Positions 22,112 through 29,113 of a stretch of DNA of 32,198 bases are shown piece after piece. Location: positions 1 through 32,198 of IMG/VR virus record IMGVR_UViG_3300042332_000231; one strand, 5' to 3'. A program made the position numbers and the translations under genes. Positions within the stretch are counted from its first letter, which is position 1; every line of letters starts with the position of its first letter. The notes below the pieces were generated by a model. That model was not told the DNA's origin, ran no database searches, and saw nothing but the letters and a program-made list of their open reading frames with translations. The stretch is from a virus.

Positions 22112-22566
22112 TAGCAAATGGTCATATCATTAGGGAAGTCCACGTCGAAAGTCATTGCCCAACCTGCTAAGTAGTTTTCAAAGCGTTCTACAAAAGGTTC
22201 GCAAGTAGGCGCACCGTTTAATTGATAAAGGTTGTCCCATATATTTCCGTGTTTAAGCATTTCAAACGCTCGGTTCAAAATTGCTAATTGGGTGTTAAGT
22301 ACGTCTATTTCGTTGTCCGAAGTTTCGAACTTTGTTGTCGGTTCTTCTTTACGTTGGCTTACGTTATCCATAGCCATTAACGTTACATTCGCAGTCATTA
22401 CGTTGTCGTTAAACGTAACTTGGTTTACCATAATGTGAACCAACGGGAATAAGTTTTGTTTACCTAAATCTACGTTAAAAATCGAACCTTGCGTAATAGT
22501 ATTCACTAACGGGTCGGCTGTAAAGTGGGTGTTAAGTTCGTTTAGTAAGGAGTAGTAACCGTTCAT
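22111..22566 (-). CDS. Tail terminator-like protein (151 aa)
   Basis: N-terminal helix (YYSLLNELNTHFTADPLVNT), then ITQGSIFNVDLGKQNLFPLV and HIMVNQVTFNDNVMTANVTL. A C-terminal beta part carries GWAMTFDVDFPNDM. The alpha-beta layout, the size and the place beside the gp10-like gene resemble tail terminator proteins of the gpU/gp17 kind, which cap the tube. Its ATG overlaps the TGA of the frameshift ORF (ATGA). Inference from pattern and position. Confidence 0.65.
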   Translation of the reverse strand: MNGYYSLLNELNTHFTADPLVNTITQGSIFNVDLGKQNLFPLVHIMVNQVTFNDNVMTANVTLMAMDNVSQRKEEPTTKFETSDNEIDVLNTQLAILNRAFEMLKHGNIWDNLYQLNGAPTCEPFVERFENYLAGWAMTFDVDFPNDMTIC

Positions 22567-22838
22567 TTGTTATTCTTTTTAATTTCCATTAATTCTATTT
22601 CGTTTTTTTCTGCTTCGAATGTGAGATAGGTAAGACACTTATATAATCCGTATTTAACAACTTCGTCGTATCTTGTAACATCTCCTTTAGCGAGTCCATA
22701 GATTGAACTATACCAACCCCATTTTTTTCCGAATTGAGTTCTTGCGCTAAAGTCGCTTGTTCGGTCGCGTTCATCTTCTTCAACTCCGTCTCTAAATAGT
22801 TTAGGGTAGCGCTTAATAACTCGCTTCCTAAAGTCCAA
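22563..22838 (-). CDS. Frameshift-extension ORF of the tail chaperone (-1 frame)
   Basis: Read in the -1 frame relative to the 243-aa gene at 22595-23326 and overlapping its last 243 bases. The encoded sequence (RKRVIKRYPKLFRDGVEEDE, then FGKKWGWYSSIYGLAKGDVT) is compact and protein-like and has no ATG of its own; only a TTG at 22838. That TTG lies on the run of nine T, so slippage on it would join the two frames. The WGWY..IYGLAKGD...D segment is one I recall from Bacteroidota tail modules. It likely functions like the T part of lambda G/GT. Its TGA overlaps the next ATG. Confidence 0.7.
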   Translation of the reverse strand: MDFRKRVIKRYPKLFRDGVEEDERDRTSDFSARTQFGKKWGWYSSIYGLAKGDVTRYDEVVKYGLYKCLTYLTFEAEKNEIELMEIKKNNK

Positions 22839-23326
22839 AAAAAAACCGAAGCCGAAATCGCTACGTCCATAGGCGCGAATTTCATTAACTCGCTGTATTC
22901 CCCTGCGCCTGTGTATTCTATTATTTCGTACTTTTCTCCGTCTTTAATTTTAATTGGCCTATACATTACCGCCATTGCTTTGTGGAAATCGTCCCACTTT
23001 GCTAAGTAGTTATCTAAGTCCACGTACTCCCCGAAACTTATATTCTCAAGGTCGGTAATAAATCCGAATTCAATATCTTTAATCTTAAACGTAGGCTTAA
23101 ACTTTGGTTTTTCCGCGAATATATTTTTGAAGTGAATAATTAAGTCGTTAACGCTTGTTAATTTCATTTTAACAACGTCCTTTAGTTCTATACCGCAAAA
23201 TATCTCAATCATTTTCTGCGCAATAAATTCTTCGTCGTTTGACGATTGCTGCAACTTCAGGAACTTTTGGTAGTTCACTAAAGGAATTTCACTAATTGAA
23301 CTTGGGACGGTTATTTCTAACTTCAT
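22595..23326 (-). CDS. Tail assembly chaperone candidate, 0-frame product
   Basis: 243 aa. N-terminal LEITVPSSISEIPLVNYQKF, then EFIAQKMIEIFCGIELKDVV and ISFGEYVDLDNYLAKWDDFH, and MYRPIKIKDGEKYEIIEYTG; the last 80 residues are helical (YLETELKKMNATEQATLAQE). Size, all-alpha character and the overlapping -1 frame match tail assembly chaperones that coat the tape measure, like lambda gpG and gpGT. A T9 run (22837-22845) lies where a -1 slip would fuse it to the second ORF, giving a product ending near KKNNK. The gene lies four genes upstream of the tape measure. Confidence 0.7.
   Translation of the reverse strand: MKLEITVPSSISEIPLVNYQKFLKLQQSSNDEEFIAQKMIEIFCGIELKDVVKMKLTSVNDLIIHFKNIFAEKPKFKPTFKIKDIEFGFITDLENISFGEYVDLDNYLAKWDDFHKAMAVMYRPIKIKDGEKYEIIEYTGAGEYSELMKFAPMDVAISASVFFWTLGSELLSATLNYLETELKKMNATEQATLAQELNSEKNGVGIVQSMDSLKEMLQDTTKLLNTDYISVLPISHSKQKKTK
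22837..22845 (-). other. Probable -1 ribosomal frameshift site (T9)
   Basis: Minus strand GG-TTTTTTTTT-GGAC. The 0-frame reads GTT TTT TTT TGG ACT; after a -1 slip on TTT TTT it reads TTG GAC TTT AGG and enters the second ORF. This is the heptamer type T TTT TTT. A sequencing or assembly indel in the homopolymer is the alternative. Confidence 0.65.
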
Positions 23327-23336
23327 ATTTATTAAA

Positions 23337-23519
23337 CTATTTATTCGTGTTTTTGTAATTCATAACGTGTTCGTGCGCCTTAATAAGCATATCGAAGTGA
23401 GCGGTAAATCGTGCCATATTATTAAACACTATTCGAACGCGTTTGCCTGTTCGTTCCTGAATGTAAGATTCCACACGGGTAATCATTACCTGCATATCGT
23501 TAGTTTTATCGTATTGCAT
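23337..23519 (-). CDS. Small protein after the terminase (60 aa)
   Basis: Starts MQYDKTNDMQVMITRVESYI and continues QERTGKRVRIVFNNMARFTA. Basic, mixed alpha/beta, no Cys cluster. Overlaps the terminase end by 14 bases. Similar short ORFs follow terminases in related phages. Function unknown; it could be a head-completion or packaging accessory. Confidence 0.6.
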   Translation of the reverse strand: MQYDKTNDMQVMITRVESYIQERTGKRVRIVFNNMARFTAHFDMLIKAHEHVMNYKNTNK

Positions 23520-24666
23520 AGCTTCCGTATGTTGCGCCTATTCCGAGTGTTTCCATTTCGTGATAACGTAGCGCGTCTATTGCGTGGTTATTAAAGTCAA
23601 TAGGTTTTCTTAAGCGCCTTCCCGTCTTGTCGGTGTCCCAAATATACGAACGAAGTTCTTTGATTAAATCCACACTTTGATTAGTTACTAAATAATCTTG
23701 TCGTTGCATTACGTCAATTCCATAGTTAATTGAGTCTTTGCCCTTGGTTACTCCTTTAATCGTTATTCCTAAACGTCTTATTTCTTCGATTGATTTCGGC
23801 TCGGAAGAATCCGCGTACACTATTACATTTTTTGGTAGGCGCTTCGCTATTTCACTATTTACTAATCCTGTTTGGTAAACTAATTGGTTTACTATTCTTT
23901 GGTTATTGTATGCGTATATTTCAATTATTGCAGTCGGGTCGTTTGTATATCCAAAATCAAGTCCTATACCTAACAATCTTGCTTCTTTTGGTATCGTGTC
24001 AATTATTTTCCAATTACTGAAAACAACCCCCTCGAGCATTCCAAGTTGACCTTCCCCGTAAACTTTCCACCAATTCGCCCAATAAGAACTCGTCTTTGCT
24101 TTGTCTCGGTTCTTTTCAATTTGTTCTACTATTGATTGGTCTAACGCTTCGTTATCCTTGTAGGTAAGAATTAAAAAGTCGGAGTCGGGTTCGTCTTTTA
24201 GTTCGGTGTGTACCCAAAATTCGTTAGCAGGGTTGAAATCTAAATAAACTTCCTTTCGTGTTCGTATAGCCAACTCGTTGTAAGCGTCAAACGTTACATT
24301 ATTACATTCGTTGATATAAAGAATATCGCGCCTTGCACCACGAAGTTTACTCGAATCGTCTGCGGAAAAAAATTCGATAACGCTTCCGTTGGCGAACTCA
24401 TAACGAAGTAAAGATTTGTTAAACCTATCTTCGAAGAATCTGCCCGTCCATTTCATTATTTTTAGGAAATCCTTTAACGCACCCCGTCTTAAGTGGGGTA
24501 TTGTTTCTGCAACTACGCTTATTTCTATTCCGTGTATTGATAGCGCCTTGTTAATTAGCACCGCTAAAATTGAATAAGTTTTAGAAGCCGAAGTTCCACC
24601 CTGAATAATCTTAACGCGGTTCTTAAGTCCGAGTACCTTATTCGTTGCTGTTGTCCTCTTGAACAT
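23506..24666 (-). CDS. terL: Terminase large subunit
   Basis: 386 aa from ATG 24666, chosen because MFKRTTATNKVLGLKNRVKI is the usual start of this family; a start at 24729 would overlap the small subunit far more. ATPase motifs: QGGTSASKT (22-30) as Walker A and ILYINE (115-120) as Walker B. Nuclease motifs: GLDFGY (Asp237), VYADSSEP (Asp286), and NHAIDALRY (Asp364). It pumps DNA into the prohead and cuts concatemers. PBSX/Terminase_3-type relatives generally package by headful, consistent with the overlapping ends of this contig. Confidence 0.95.
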   Translation of the reverse strand: MFKRTTATNKVLGLKNRVKIIQGGTSASKTYSILAVLINKALSIHGIEISVVAETIPHLRRGALKDFLKIMKWTGRFFEDRFNKSLLRYEFANGSVIEFFSADDSSKLRGARRDILYINECNNVTFDAYNELAIRTRKEVYLDFNPANEFWVHTELKDEPDSDFLILTYKDNEALDQSIVEQIEKNRDKAKTSSYWANWWKVYGEGQLGMLEGVVFSNWKIIDTIPKEARLLGIGLDFGYTNDPTAIIEIYAYNNQRIVNQLVYQTGLVNSEIAKRLPKNVIVYADSSEPKSIEEIRRLGITIKGVTKGKDSINYGIDVMQRQDYLVTNQSVDLIKELRSYIWDTDKTGRRLRKPIDFNNHAIDALRYHEMETLGIGATYGSYAIR

Positions 24667-24973
24667 CGGGGAATAAAGGAATTTCGATATTTGTTTGTTC
24701 GATTTGCTGAACGGGTGCGCCATAACCACTATCCATTAATGCTTTGTACGCGTTCACGTCTCCTTCACGTGCTTTTTTAATTAGCGCCAAAGTCATTAAG
24801 TCCTCTTGCGACATTGTTTCGTTCTCGCCCGTTAAAGGGTTTTTTAGGTTTTGGTTAACTTCTAACCATTGCCGTGCTATTGTACTTCGATTTTTACTTC
24901 CTTTTGGTCGTCCGTTAGGATTTCCGCTTTCGCCTTTACCCCAAGCAGGCCTTAAATTATCTTCTTTGTTCAT
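24638..24973 (-). CDS. terS: Terminase small subunit candidate (DUF5681-like)
   Basis: 111 aa. Contains WGKGESGNPNGRPKGSKNRS near the N-terminus, the DUF5681-type GNPNGRPKG motif, then a helical DNA-binding part (LIKKAREGDVNAYKALMDSG) and an acidic tail. It precedes the large subunit and overlaps its start by 29 bases. DUF5681 proteins typically sit here and are thought to recognise packaging DNA. If the genome carries modified bases, this protein must accept them. Confidence 0.75.
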   Translation of the reverse strand: MNKEDNLRPAWGKGESGNPNGRPKGSKNRSTIARQWLEVNQNLKNPLTGENETMSQEDLMTLALIKKAREGDVNAYKALMDSGYGAPVQQIEQTNIEIPLFPDVQEDNSNE

Positions 24974-24992
24974 ATCGGTGTAATATCGGTGT

Positions 24993-25787
24993 TTATTTAA
25001 TACCTACAAAGGCTTTTAATGGATAAAAAACTAATGAATTCCTGTAACCTTTTTCGTGTAATGGAATAATTGGTGTAACTCCGTGAACATTTCTCCACGC
25101 AGGATAAACTAAAATTGAATTATCTATTTGTCCTATCGTTGCATTGTAATCAGGAACGTGTAAATCACCACCCTTTGCATTTTTTTGTTTACAGATGATT
25201 ACGTTTACTGCCCCTACAATATTACCCGTATCCTTATGGAATGGCGCGGATATATTATAATTAGAAATTGAACTTGTAAACAAATTACCAAACTTCCATT
25301 TATCAGGAACATTTTGAAATAACTCTATTTGCTTTTCGTATTGCTTTGGTAGTATTTCTTTGATTAATTGTTCGCTTTCTTTAGCTAACATTAACATCGC
25401 TTTTATAAATGTTTGTGCTGAATCAACGGAATGTACACTTGATATAGTTGGATAAGGTCTCCTCATATGCGGCTTTGGTGGAACTCCGCCTAAAATACAA
25501 CTCCATTGTGAAACTACATTTTTATAATTATATACACCTTTTTCTATATTAAATCCATCAGTTTGCTTTCTATCCATTTGACTTTTTGGAACTTTTTTTG
25601 TTCTTAACTCAGCATTCGCTAAATCAGCCAATTTACACATTTTTTCAGGCATTTTTGTTAAATAAAATCCTATCGGTTCTCCGTCAGCATAAAATATACA
25701 ATCTTCAGTAATGTTTGGCTCTATGTACTCGCAGGTTTCTCCTATTTTTCGTTCGTGTTTTTGCAAAACAAGGTCTATTCTTTTCAT
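24993..25787 (-). CDS. TET/JBP-type 2OG-Fe(II) dioxygenase (DNA base oxidation)
   Basis: 264 aa from ATG 25787, whose overlap with the upstream stop (ATGA) is typical here; an in-frame ATG at 25805 would add six residues. The core reads FTSSISNYNISAPFHKDTGN, then GAVNVI and KGGDLHVPDYNATIG, VHGVTPI and YRNSLVFYPL. It has the metal triad His184-x-Asp186 and His235, and Arg249 for 2-oxoglutarate. The Asn before HxD, the GG.L..P.Y stretch and the HG.TP segment are the phage TET/JBP pattern, not that of prolyl hydroxylases. These enzymes hydroxylate 5-methylcytosine or thymine in DNA. With the glycosyltransferase next door, a glycosylated base is a strong prediction. More A/T-rich than its neighbours. 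Confidence 0.85.
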   Translation of the reverse strand: MKRIDLVLQKHERKIGETCEYIEPNITEDCIFYADGEPIGFYLTKMPEKMCKLADLANAELRTKKVPKSQMDRKQTDGFNIEKGVYNYKNVVSQWSCILGGVPPKPHMRRPYPTISSVHSVDSAQTFIKAMLMLAKESEQLIKEILPKQYEKQIELFQNVPDKWKFGNLFTSSISNYNISAPFHKDTGNIVGAVNVIICKQKNAKGGDLHVPDYNATIGQIDNSILVYPAWRNVHGVTPIIPLHEKGYRNSLVFYPLKAFVGIK

Positions 25788-26689
25788 ATTAATAATTTTT
25801 TCCATAAATCATTTTCAATATCAGTAGGAATCAAGTTGCTTATCTTTCGTTTTTGTTTCAAAGCGTCTATTAATTCATTTTCGTTAGACACTGCATAACA
25901 ATTTTCTCCGTGTTTATATACACTATTTGGAACGTTACACCAATTTTTATGAAGTATTAATCCGCAATCGTGATATTCTGCTTCCAAAAATGTATATTGA
26001 GTTCCGCCCCCATCGTTTTTAATTGTTGACATATCTACTAAATATCTTGTTTCGGCATATAATTTGCTAATATCATTTAGATTTTTCGAATAATAACCCT
26101 TGTAGTATTTATCAAACCCAAGTTCTTTTAATTTATGAAAGTAATAAATGTGATTTTTATATCCATAAATTTCTATGTCCGCGCCTAAATTATTTGCTTT
26201 ACAAATTATATCCGTATTTTTATCAAAATCAACCCTTGACAAAGACCTATTATATTTTTTATCTAAATTATACTTTGGATATTTGTAAAATGGGTGCTTA
26301 AAAAAATTATTTTCAATTCCCATTTTGTTCAACAATTTATGAACGGTTTCTCTAATTGTTACAACTTGATTTCTCTTTGCGAATTCTATAACTTCAGGAG
26401 ATAATTCTGTAGGGTCGTGTATTACAATTGTAGCATTGTTAAAATGTTTCAGCAATTCATAATGAGCTTTGTCAACTGCTAAGATAATAGGGTTTTGAAA
26501 ATTATGTATAGCGGTTTTCTTGATATTCTTATACTGAATATCACCATAAAATTGACCACCACCCTTAAAAGTTTCTTTTACTTTTATAACGTGATTTTCA
26601 TTGAATATCTTTGCTAAATGATAAGAAAAAGACACCCATCCACCGTATTGTGAATTTGATAAATAAAATAATTTATTATTCAAAATCAT
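25784..26689 (-). CDS. GT-B glycosyltransferase, probable DNA base glycosylation
   Basis: 301 aa. N-terminal Rossmann half opens FYLSNSQYGGWVSFSYHLAK. The C-terminal half contains DIEIYGYKNHIYYFHKLKEL and, at 220-240, STIKNDGGGTQYTFLEAEYH, the sugar-nucleotide region of GT4-like enzymes, with Glu residues as in their E-x7-E motif. The sugar and acceptor are unknown. Tight ATGA junctions tie it to the ParB-like gene upstream and the dioxygenase downstream, so the likely acceptor is the hydroxymethyl base made by the latter. Strongly A/T-rich, with fewer CG-containing codons than the flanking late genes, suggesting acquisition as a unit with the dioxygenase. Confidence 0.8.
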   Translation of the reverse strand: MILNNKLFYLSNSQYGGWVSFSYHLAKIFNENHVIKVKETFKGGGQFYGDIQYKNIKKTAIHNFQNPIILAVDKAHYELLKHFNNATIVIHDPTELSPEVIEFAKRNQVVTIRETVHKLLNKMGIENNFFKHPFYKYPKYNLDKKYNRSLSRVDFDKNTDIICKANNLGADIEIYGYKNHIYYFHKLKELGFDKYYKGYYSKNLNDISKLYAETRYLVDMSTIKNDGGGTQYTFLEAEYHDCGLILHKNWCNVPNSVYKHGENCYAVSNENELIDALKQKRKISNLIPTDIENDLWKKLLI

Positions 26690-27264
26690 AATTTATCCTT
26701 TTCTGTTTTCAAATATTCCATAATCATACCCCCTAAATAGGCTTCTCTTTCTCTCCAAAACTTTACAAGTTCTGATGCTTCTTCATAATGCTCGGCTTCA
26801 AATTCAATTTGTATAGCTTTTTTCACTCCGCCTGCCATATCCGTCAATTCATCATCCAAATCTTCTTCGTCAAGAATTGAATAATCCACTTCCGTTGGCA
26901 TTTCAGGAACAAACAACCCCCAATCGTTTAATAGTTCTGCATCCCATTCGTTTGCCAACACGTCCCAATCCCATTCTCCGAATCCAACGTTATCTTTTAC
27001 AATAAATTCGTCTTTTTGTTCGCTTGTAAGGTCGTTCGCCCTAACTATTGACACTTCACTATACCCCGCTTCTTTAAGCGCCTTAAAACGCATATTTCCG
27101 CCTAGTATAATGTTATTCTCATCCACTACTATTGGACGTAGTTCTAACATTTGCGGGAAGTCCTTAATTGATTTGACTAATTTCTTAAACTTTTCGTCTT
27201 TAATTAGCCTTGGGTTTTTCGGGTTCGGTTTAATTTCCGATATCTTAACCTTCAGTACTTCCAT
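26686..27264 (-). CDS. ParB/Srx-like domain protein
   Basis: 192 aa. The N-terminal 90 residues form a ParB/Srx domain: ISEIKPNPKNPR (8-19), LRPIVVDENNIILGGNMRFK (42-61) with the GGNMR signature, then KEAGYSEVSIV. The C-terminal half is acidic, with DYSILDEEDLDDELTDM, and a helical end (EEASELVKFWREREAYLGGM). Phage ParB-like proteins of this kind accompany DNA methylases or base-modification genes and may have ATPase, nuclease or sequence-guiding roles. It is coupled to the glycosyltransferase, so a part in DNA modification or in packaging of modified DNA is reasonable. Confidence 0.8.
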   Translation of the reverse strand: MEVLKVKISEIKPNPKNPRLIKDEKFKKLVKSIKDFPQMLELRPIVVDENNIILGGNMRFKALKEAGYSEVSIVRANDLTSEQKDEFIVKDNVGFGEWDWDVLANEWDAELLNDWGLFVPEMPTEVDYSILDEEDLDDELTDMAGGVKKAIQIEFEAEHYEEASELVKFWREREAYLGGMIMEYLKTEKDKL

Positions 27265-27637
27265 TTTGTTCGGCTTTATAAACTGCGTAAAGTTGATTAA
27301 GTTTGTTTACGATTTCACGTAAGCATGAACCGCACGAAGTTGGTTGTACTCGTTCGTGTAAAACTCGGTTGTAAATCTTTAGTAACTCCCGTTGTTCGCT
27401 TGGACTTACGCTACTTCTACCACGATTATAAAAAGTGTCTAAGTATGCGTATTCGTCTTCCGTTAGGCATTCGGGTTTTTTATATCTCCAAAGTTCGTTA
27501 AGTTTTGCTTTGCGTTCTTCGCACCCGCAATCTTCACCCATTACCCATTTAGCAACTTTTGCGATTCCTGTAGCTTCTAAAATGTTTTCGACGGTGTCGC
27601 CTAATCCTTCCGCTTGTTTTTTTCTTGGTCTTCCCAT
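27245..27637 (-). CDS. Conserved Cys-rich late protein (130 aa)
   Basis: Contains EATGIAKVAKWVMGEDCGCE, ERKAKLNELWRYKKPECLTE and a C-terminal PTSCGSCLREIVNKLNQLY. Cys pairs CGC, C and CGSC look like a zinc-binding set. I recall this pattern as a conserved hypothetical near the terminase in Bacteroidota phages. An N-terminal basic GRPRKK segment could touch DNA. Function unknown; position between sigma-like gene and ParB-like gene suggests a late regulator or packaging accessory. Confidence 0.75.
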   Translation of the reverse strand: MGRPRKKQAEGLGDTVENILEATGIAKVAKWVMGEDCGCEERKAKLNELWRYKKPECLTEDEYAYLDTFYNRGRSSVSPSEQRELLKIYNRVLHERVQPTSCGSCLREIVNKLNQLYAVYKAEQNGSTEG

Positions 27638-27644
27638 AACTTAT

Positions 27645-28175
27645 TTATTTAATTAATTCAAAATCTTCGTTTTTGTAGTCCGTGTAATCTTCTCCAACGG
27701 CTATTCTTATTTTTTGTTTGCAGTTCTTTAACGTGTTGAAAATGCTACTCGAACTTATTTTCGTTTCGGCTGCAATATCCCGAATTGATAAATCCGTGTC
27801 TCGATATAGTTCGAATAACTTTTGGTCGTACCAATGCCACGAATCTACTTCGTTTTCTATCTTACCCAATATCTTTAAGTAGGCTTCGTGTTTATCTAAT
27901 TGGCTCGGTTCGTCTTTTATTTGTATAGCCTCAATATCAAACCCTTCAAACTTTCCTTTATTACGTACCCCATAAAGATACATATTACGTAAAGTGAAAT
28001 ACATAAATCCTTTATTGATTTGACCATTTGTTATTACGTTTTCAGGTTTCGTGTATTTGTATAATCGAAGGTAACATTCTTGTACAAGGTCTTCAGCGTA
28101 TAAATCTTCGCCAAAACTTTTAACCAATTTTACCCAATCTTTGTGTTCTTTTGCCACGTCTTTAAGCCATTCCAT
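27645..28175 (-). CDS. Sigma-70-family-like factor, first late gene
   Basis: 176 aa. Region-2-like segment at 24-42 (DLYAEDLVQECYLRLYKY), aromatic helix with FMYFTLRNMYLYGVRNKGKF, and region-4 helix-turn-helix at about 129-157 (LSIRDIAAETKISSSSIFNT). No sigma 1.1 or region 3, the ECF-like layout. Phage factors like this are common just upstream of terminase genes. It may redirect host RNA polymerase to late promoters or act as a DNA-binding regulator. The gene is driven by a promoter with an inverted repeat in the spacer. Confidence 0.8.
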   Translation of the reverse strand: MEWLKDVAKEHKDWVKLVKSFGEDLYAEDLVQECYLRLYKYTKPENVITNGQINKGFMYFTLRNMYLYGVRNKGKFEGFDIEAIQIKDEPSQLDKHEAYLKILGKIENEVDSWHWYDQKLFELYRDTDLSIRDIAAETKISSSSIFNTLKNCKQKIRIAVGEDYTDYKNEDFELIK

Positions 28176-28192
28176 AGTGCTTAGTTTGTTGT

Positions 28193-28222
28193 CAAATATA
28201 ATGATTAATTTCTAATCACAAC
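28193..28222 (-). promoter_or_regulatory. Late promoter with inverted-repeat operator
   Basis: TTG at 28219-28221, an 18-base spacer and TATATTTG at 28193-28200 on the minus strand. The spacer holds a perfect inverted repeat TGATTA-GAAAT-TAATCA (28202-28218), placed where a bound protein would block RNA polymerase. It follows the early terminator directly and drives the sigma-like gene and the late unit. Confidence 0.7.
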
Positions 28223-28229
28223 AAAACAT

Positions 28230-28256
28230 AAAAAAAAGCCACCTTATTCGGGTGGC
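28230..28256 (-). terminator. Early-operon intrinsic terminator
   Basis: Minus strand GCCACC-CGAATAA-GGTGGC followed by eight T. The stop codon of the small HTH-like gene (28244-28246) lies in the loop. It separates early from late transcription. Confidence 0.92.
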
Positions 28257-28459
28257 AATCCATTATAAAAACGATAAACAAACGCGTCTAATTTCTTTGC
28301 AGTTTCTAAACTTACAGGCTTACCGAGTAAGAACCTATCTAAGTTATATTGGTGCATTTTGTGTCCTCGTTCTTTAATTTCGGTTACTATTTGATTCCGT
28401 GTTTTTGTTTCGAGAATCTTACGTAAATAACCTCGTAAGGAGTAATCGTCTATAAACAT
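28244..28459 (-). CDS. Small HTH-like DNA-binding protein (71 aa)
   Basis: From ATG 28459: MFIDDYSLRGYLRKILETKT, then QIVTEIKERGHKMHQYNLDR and SLETAKKLDAFVYR. The helix, turn, helix and second helix pair look like a compact XRE-type DNA-binding domain, with QYNLDRF as the recognition part. I prefer this start because a longer frame would overlap the methyltransferase by more than 90 bases. As last gene before the early terminator and next to the late promoter's inverted repeat, it is a natural candidate for the early-late switch. Function not established. Confidence 0.65.
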   Translation of the reverse strand: MFIDDYSLRGYLRKILETKTRNQIVTEIKERGHKMHQYNLDRFLLGKPVSLETAKKLDAFVYRFYNGLPPE

Positions 28460-28460
28460 A

Positions 28461-29111
28461 TTAAAATAATTTTGTTTGTGCTTTGTGGTTATTAATTCGT
28501 TCCATAGCCTTGTTAAAGTATTCCTCGTCAAGTTCGCACGCTGTGAGTTCAAAGCCGTAATCGTGGCACGCTATCGCAATACTTCCTGAACCTAAGTGAG
28601 TATCAAGTATCTTATCACCTTGCTTTGCGTAATTATCAAGAATCCATTTATAAAGTGCTACGGGTTTTTGTGTTGGGTGTATTCTTTGTTCGGGTCGTTG
28701 TTTTTGAAATCCATTCCATAGCCATTCAAATTTTCTAAGCCCTTTATTAAAACTCGTATAGGCTAATTCTCCATCACTAAAATCGGAATTACCATTTTTT
28801 TTATCCCAAAATATCCAACCCATACTTGGGGTTACAATTTTATCAATAAAGTAGTTCCCACCCCATATAATTTGATTTTTTGAAACCCTTTTTAGTTGTT
28901 CAAAGTATTCTAATTCAGGTGTTTTCAAATCCCAATCTTTTATATTATGCACTTTTTTAGTTGGGTTGTTCCATTTATCACTTTTTGTATTTTCCCTTTT
29001 TTTATTACTTTCTCCAATACCATACGGAGGGTCAACAATAGCCAAGTCAAAATACTTATCAGGGTATCGAGCCATTAAAAGCATATTATCCTCGTTCGTT
29101 ATTGTTAGCAT
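28461..29111 (-). CDS. DNA N6-adenine or N4-cytosine methyltransferase (beta class)
   Basis: 216 aa. Motif IV DPPY (27-30) comes first, then HPTQKP (145-150, motif X) and ILDTHLGSGSIA (near 168-179, motif I): the circular order of beta-class enzymes. DPPY favours adenine N6. There is no recognisable restriction partner, so this orphan enzyme probably protects phage DNA. It cannot make 5-methylcytosine; no cytosine-C5 enzyme motif (PCQ, ENV) is seen in the window. The gene is A/T-rich relative to the neighbours and may have been acquired separately. Confidence 0.88.
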   Translation of the reverse strand: MLTITNEDNMLLMARYPDKYFDLAIVDPPYGIGESNKKRENTKSDKWNNPTKKVHNIKDWDLKTPELEYFEQLKRVSKNQIIWGGNYFIDKIVTPSMGWIFWDKKNGNSDFSDGELAYTSFNKGLRKFEWLWNGFQKQRPEQRIHPTQKPVALYKWILDNYAKQGDKILDTHLGSGSIAIACHDYGFELTACELDEEYFNKAMERINNHKAQTKLF

Positions 29112-29113
29112 AA

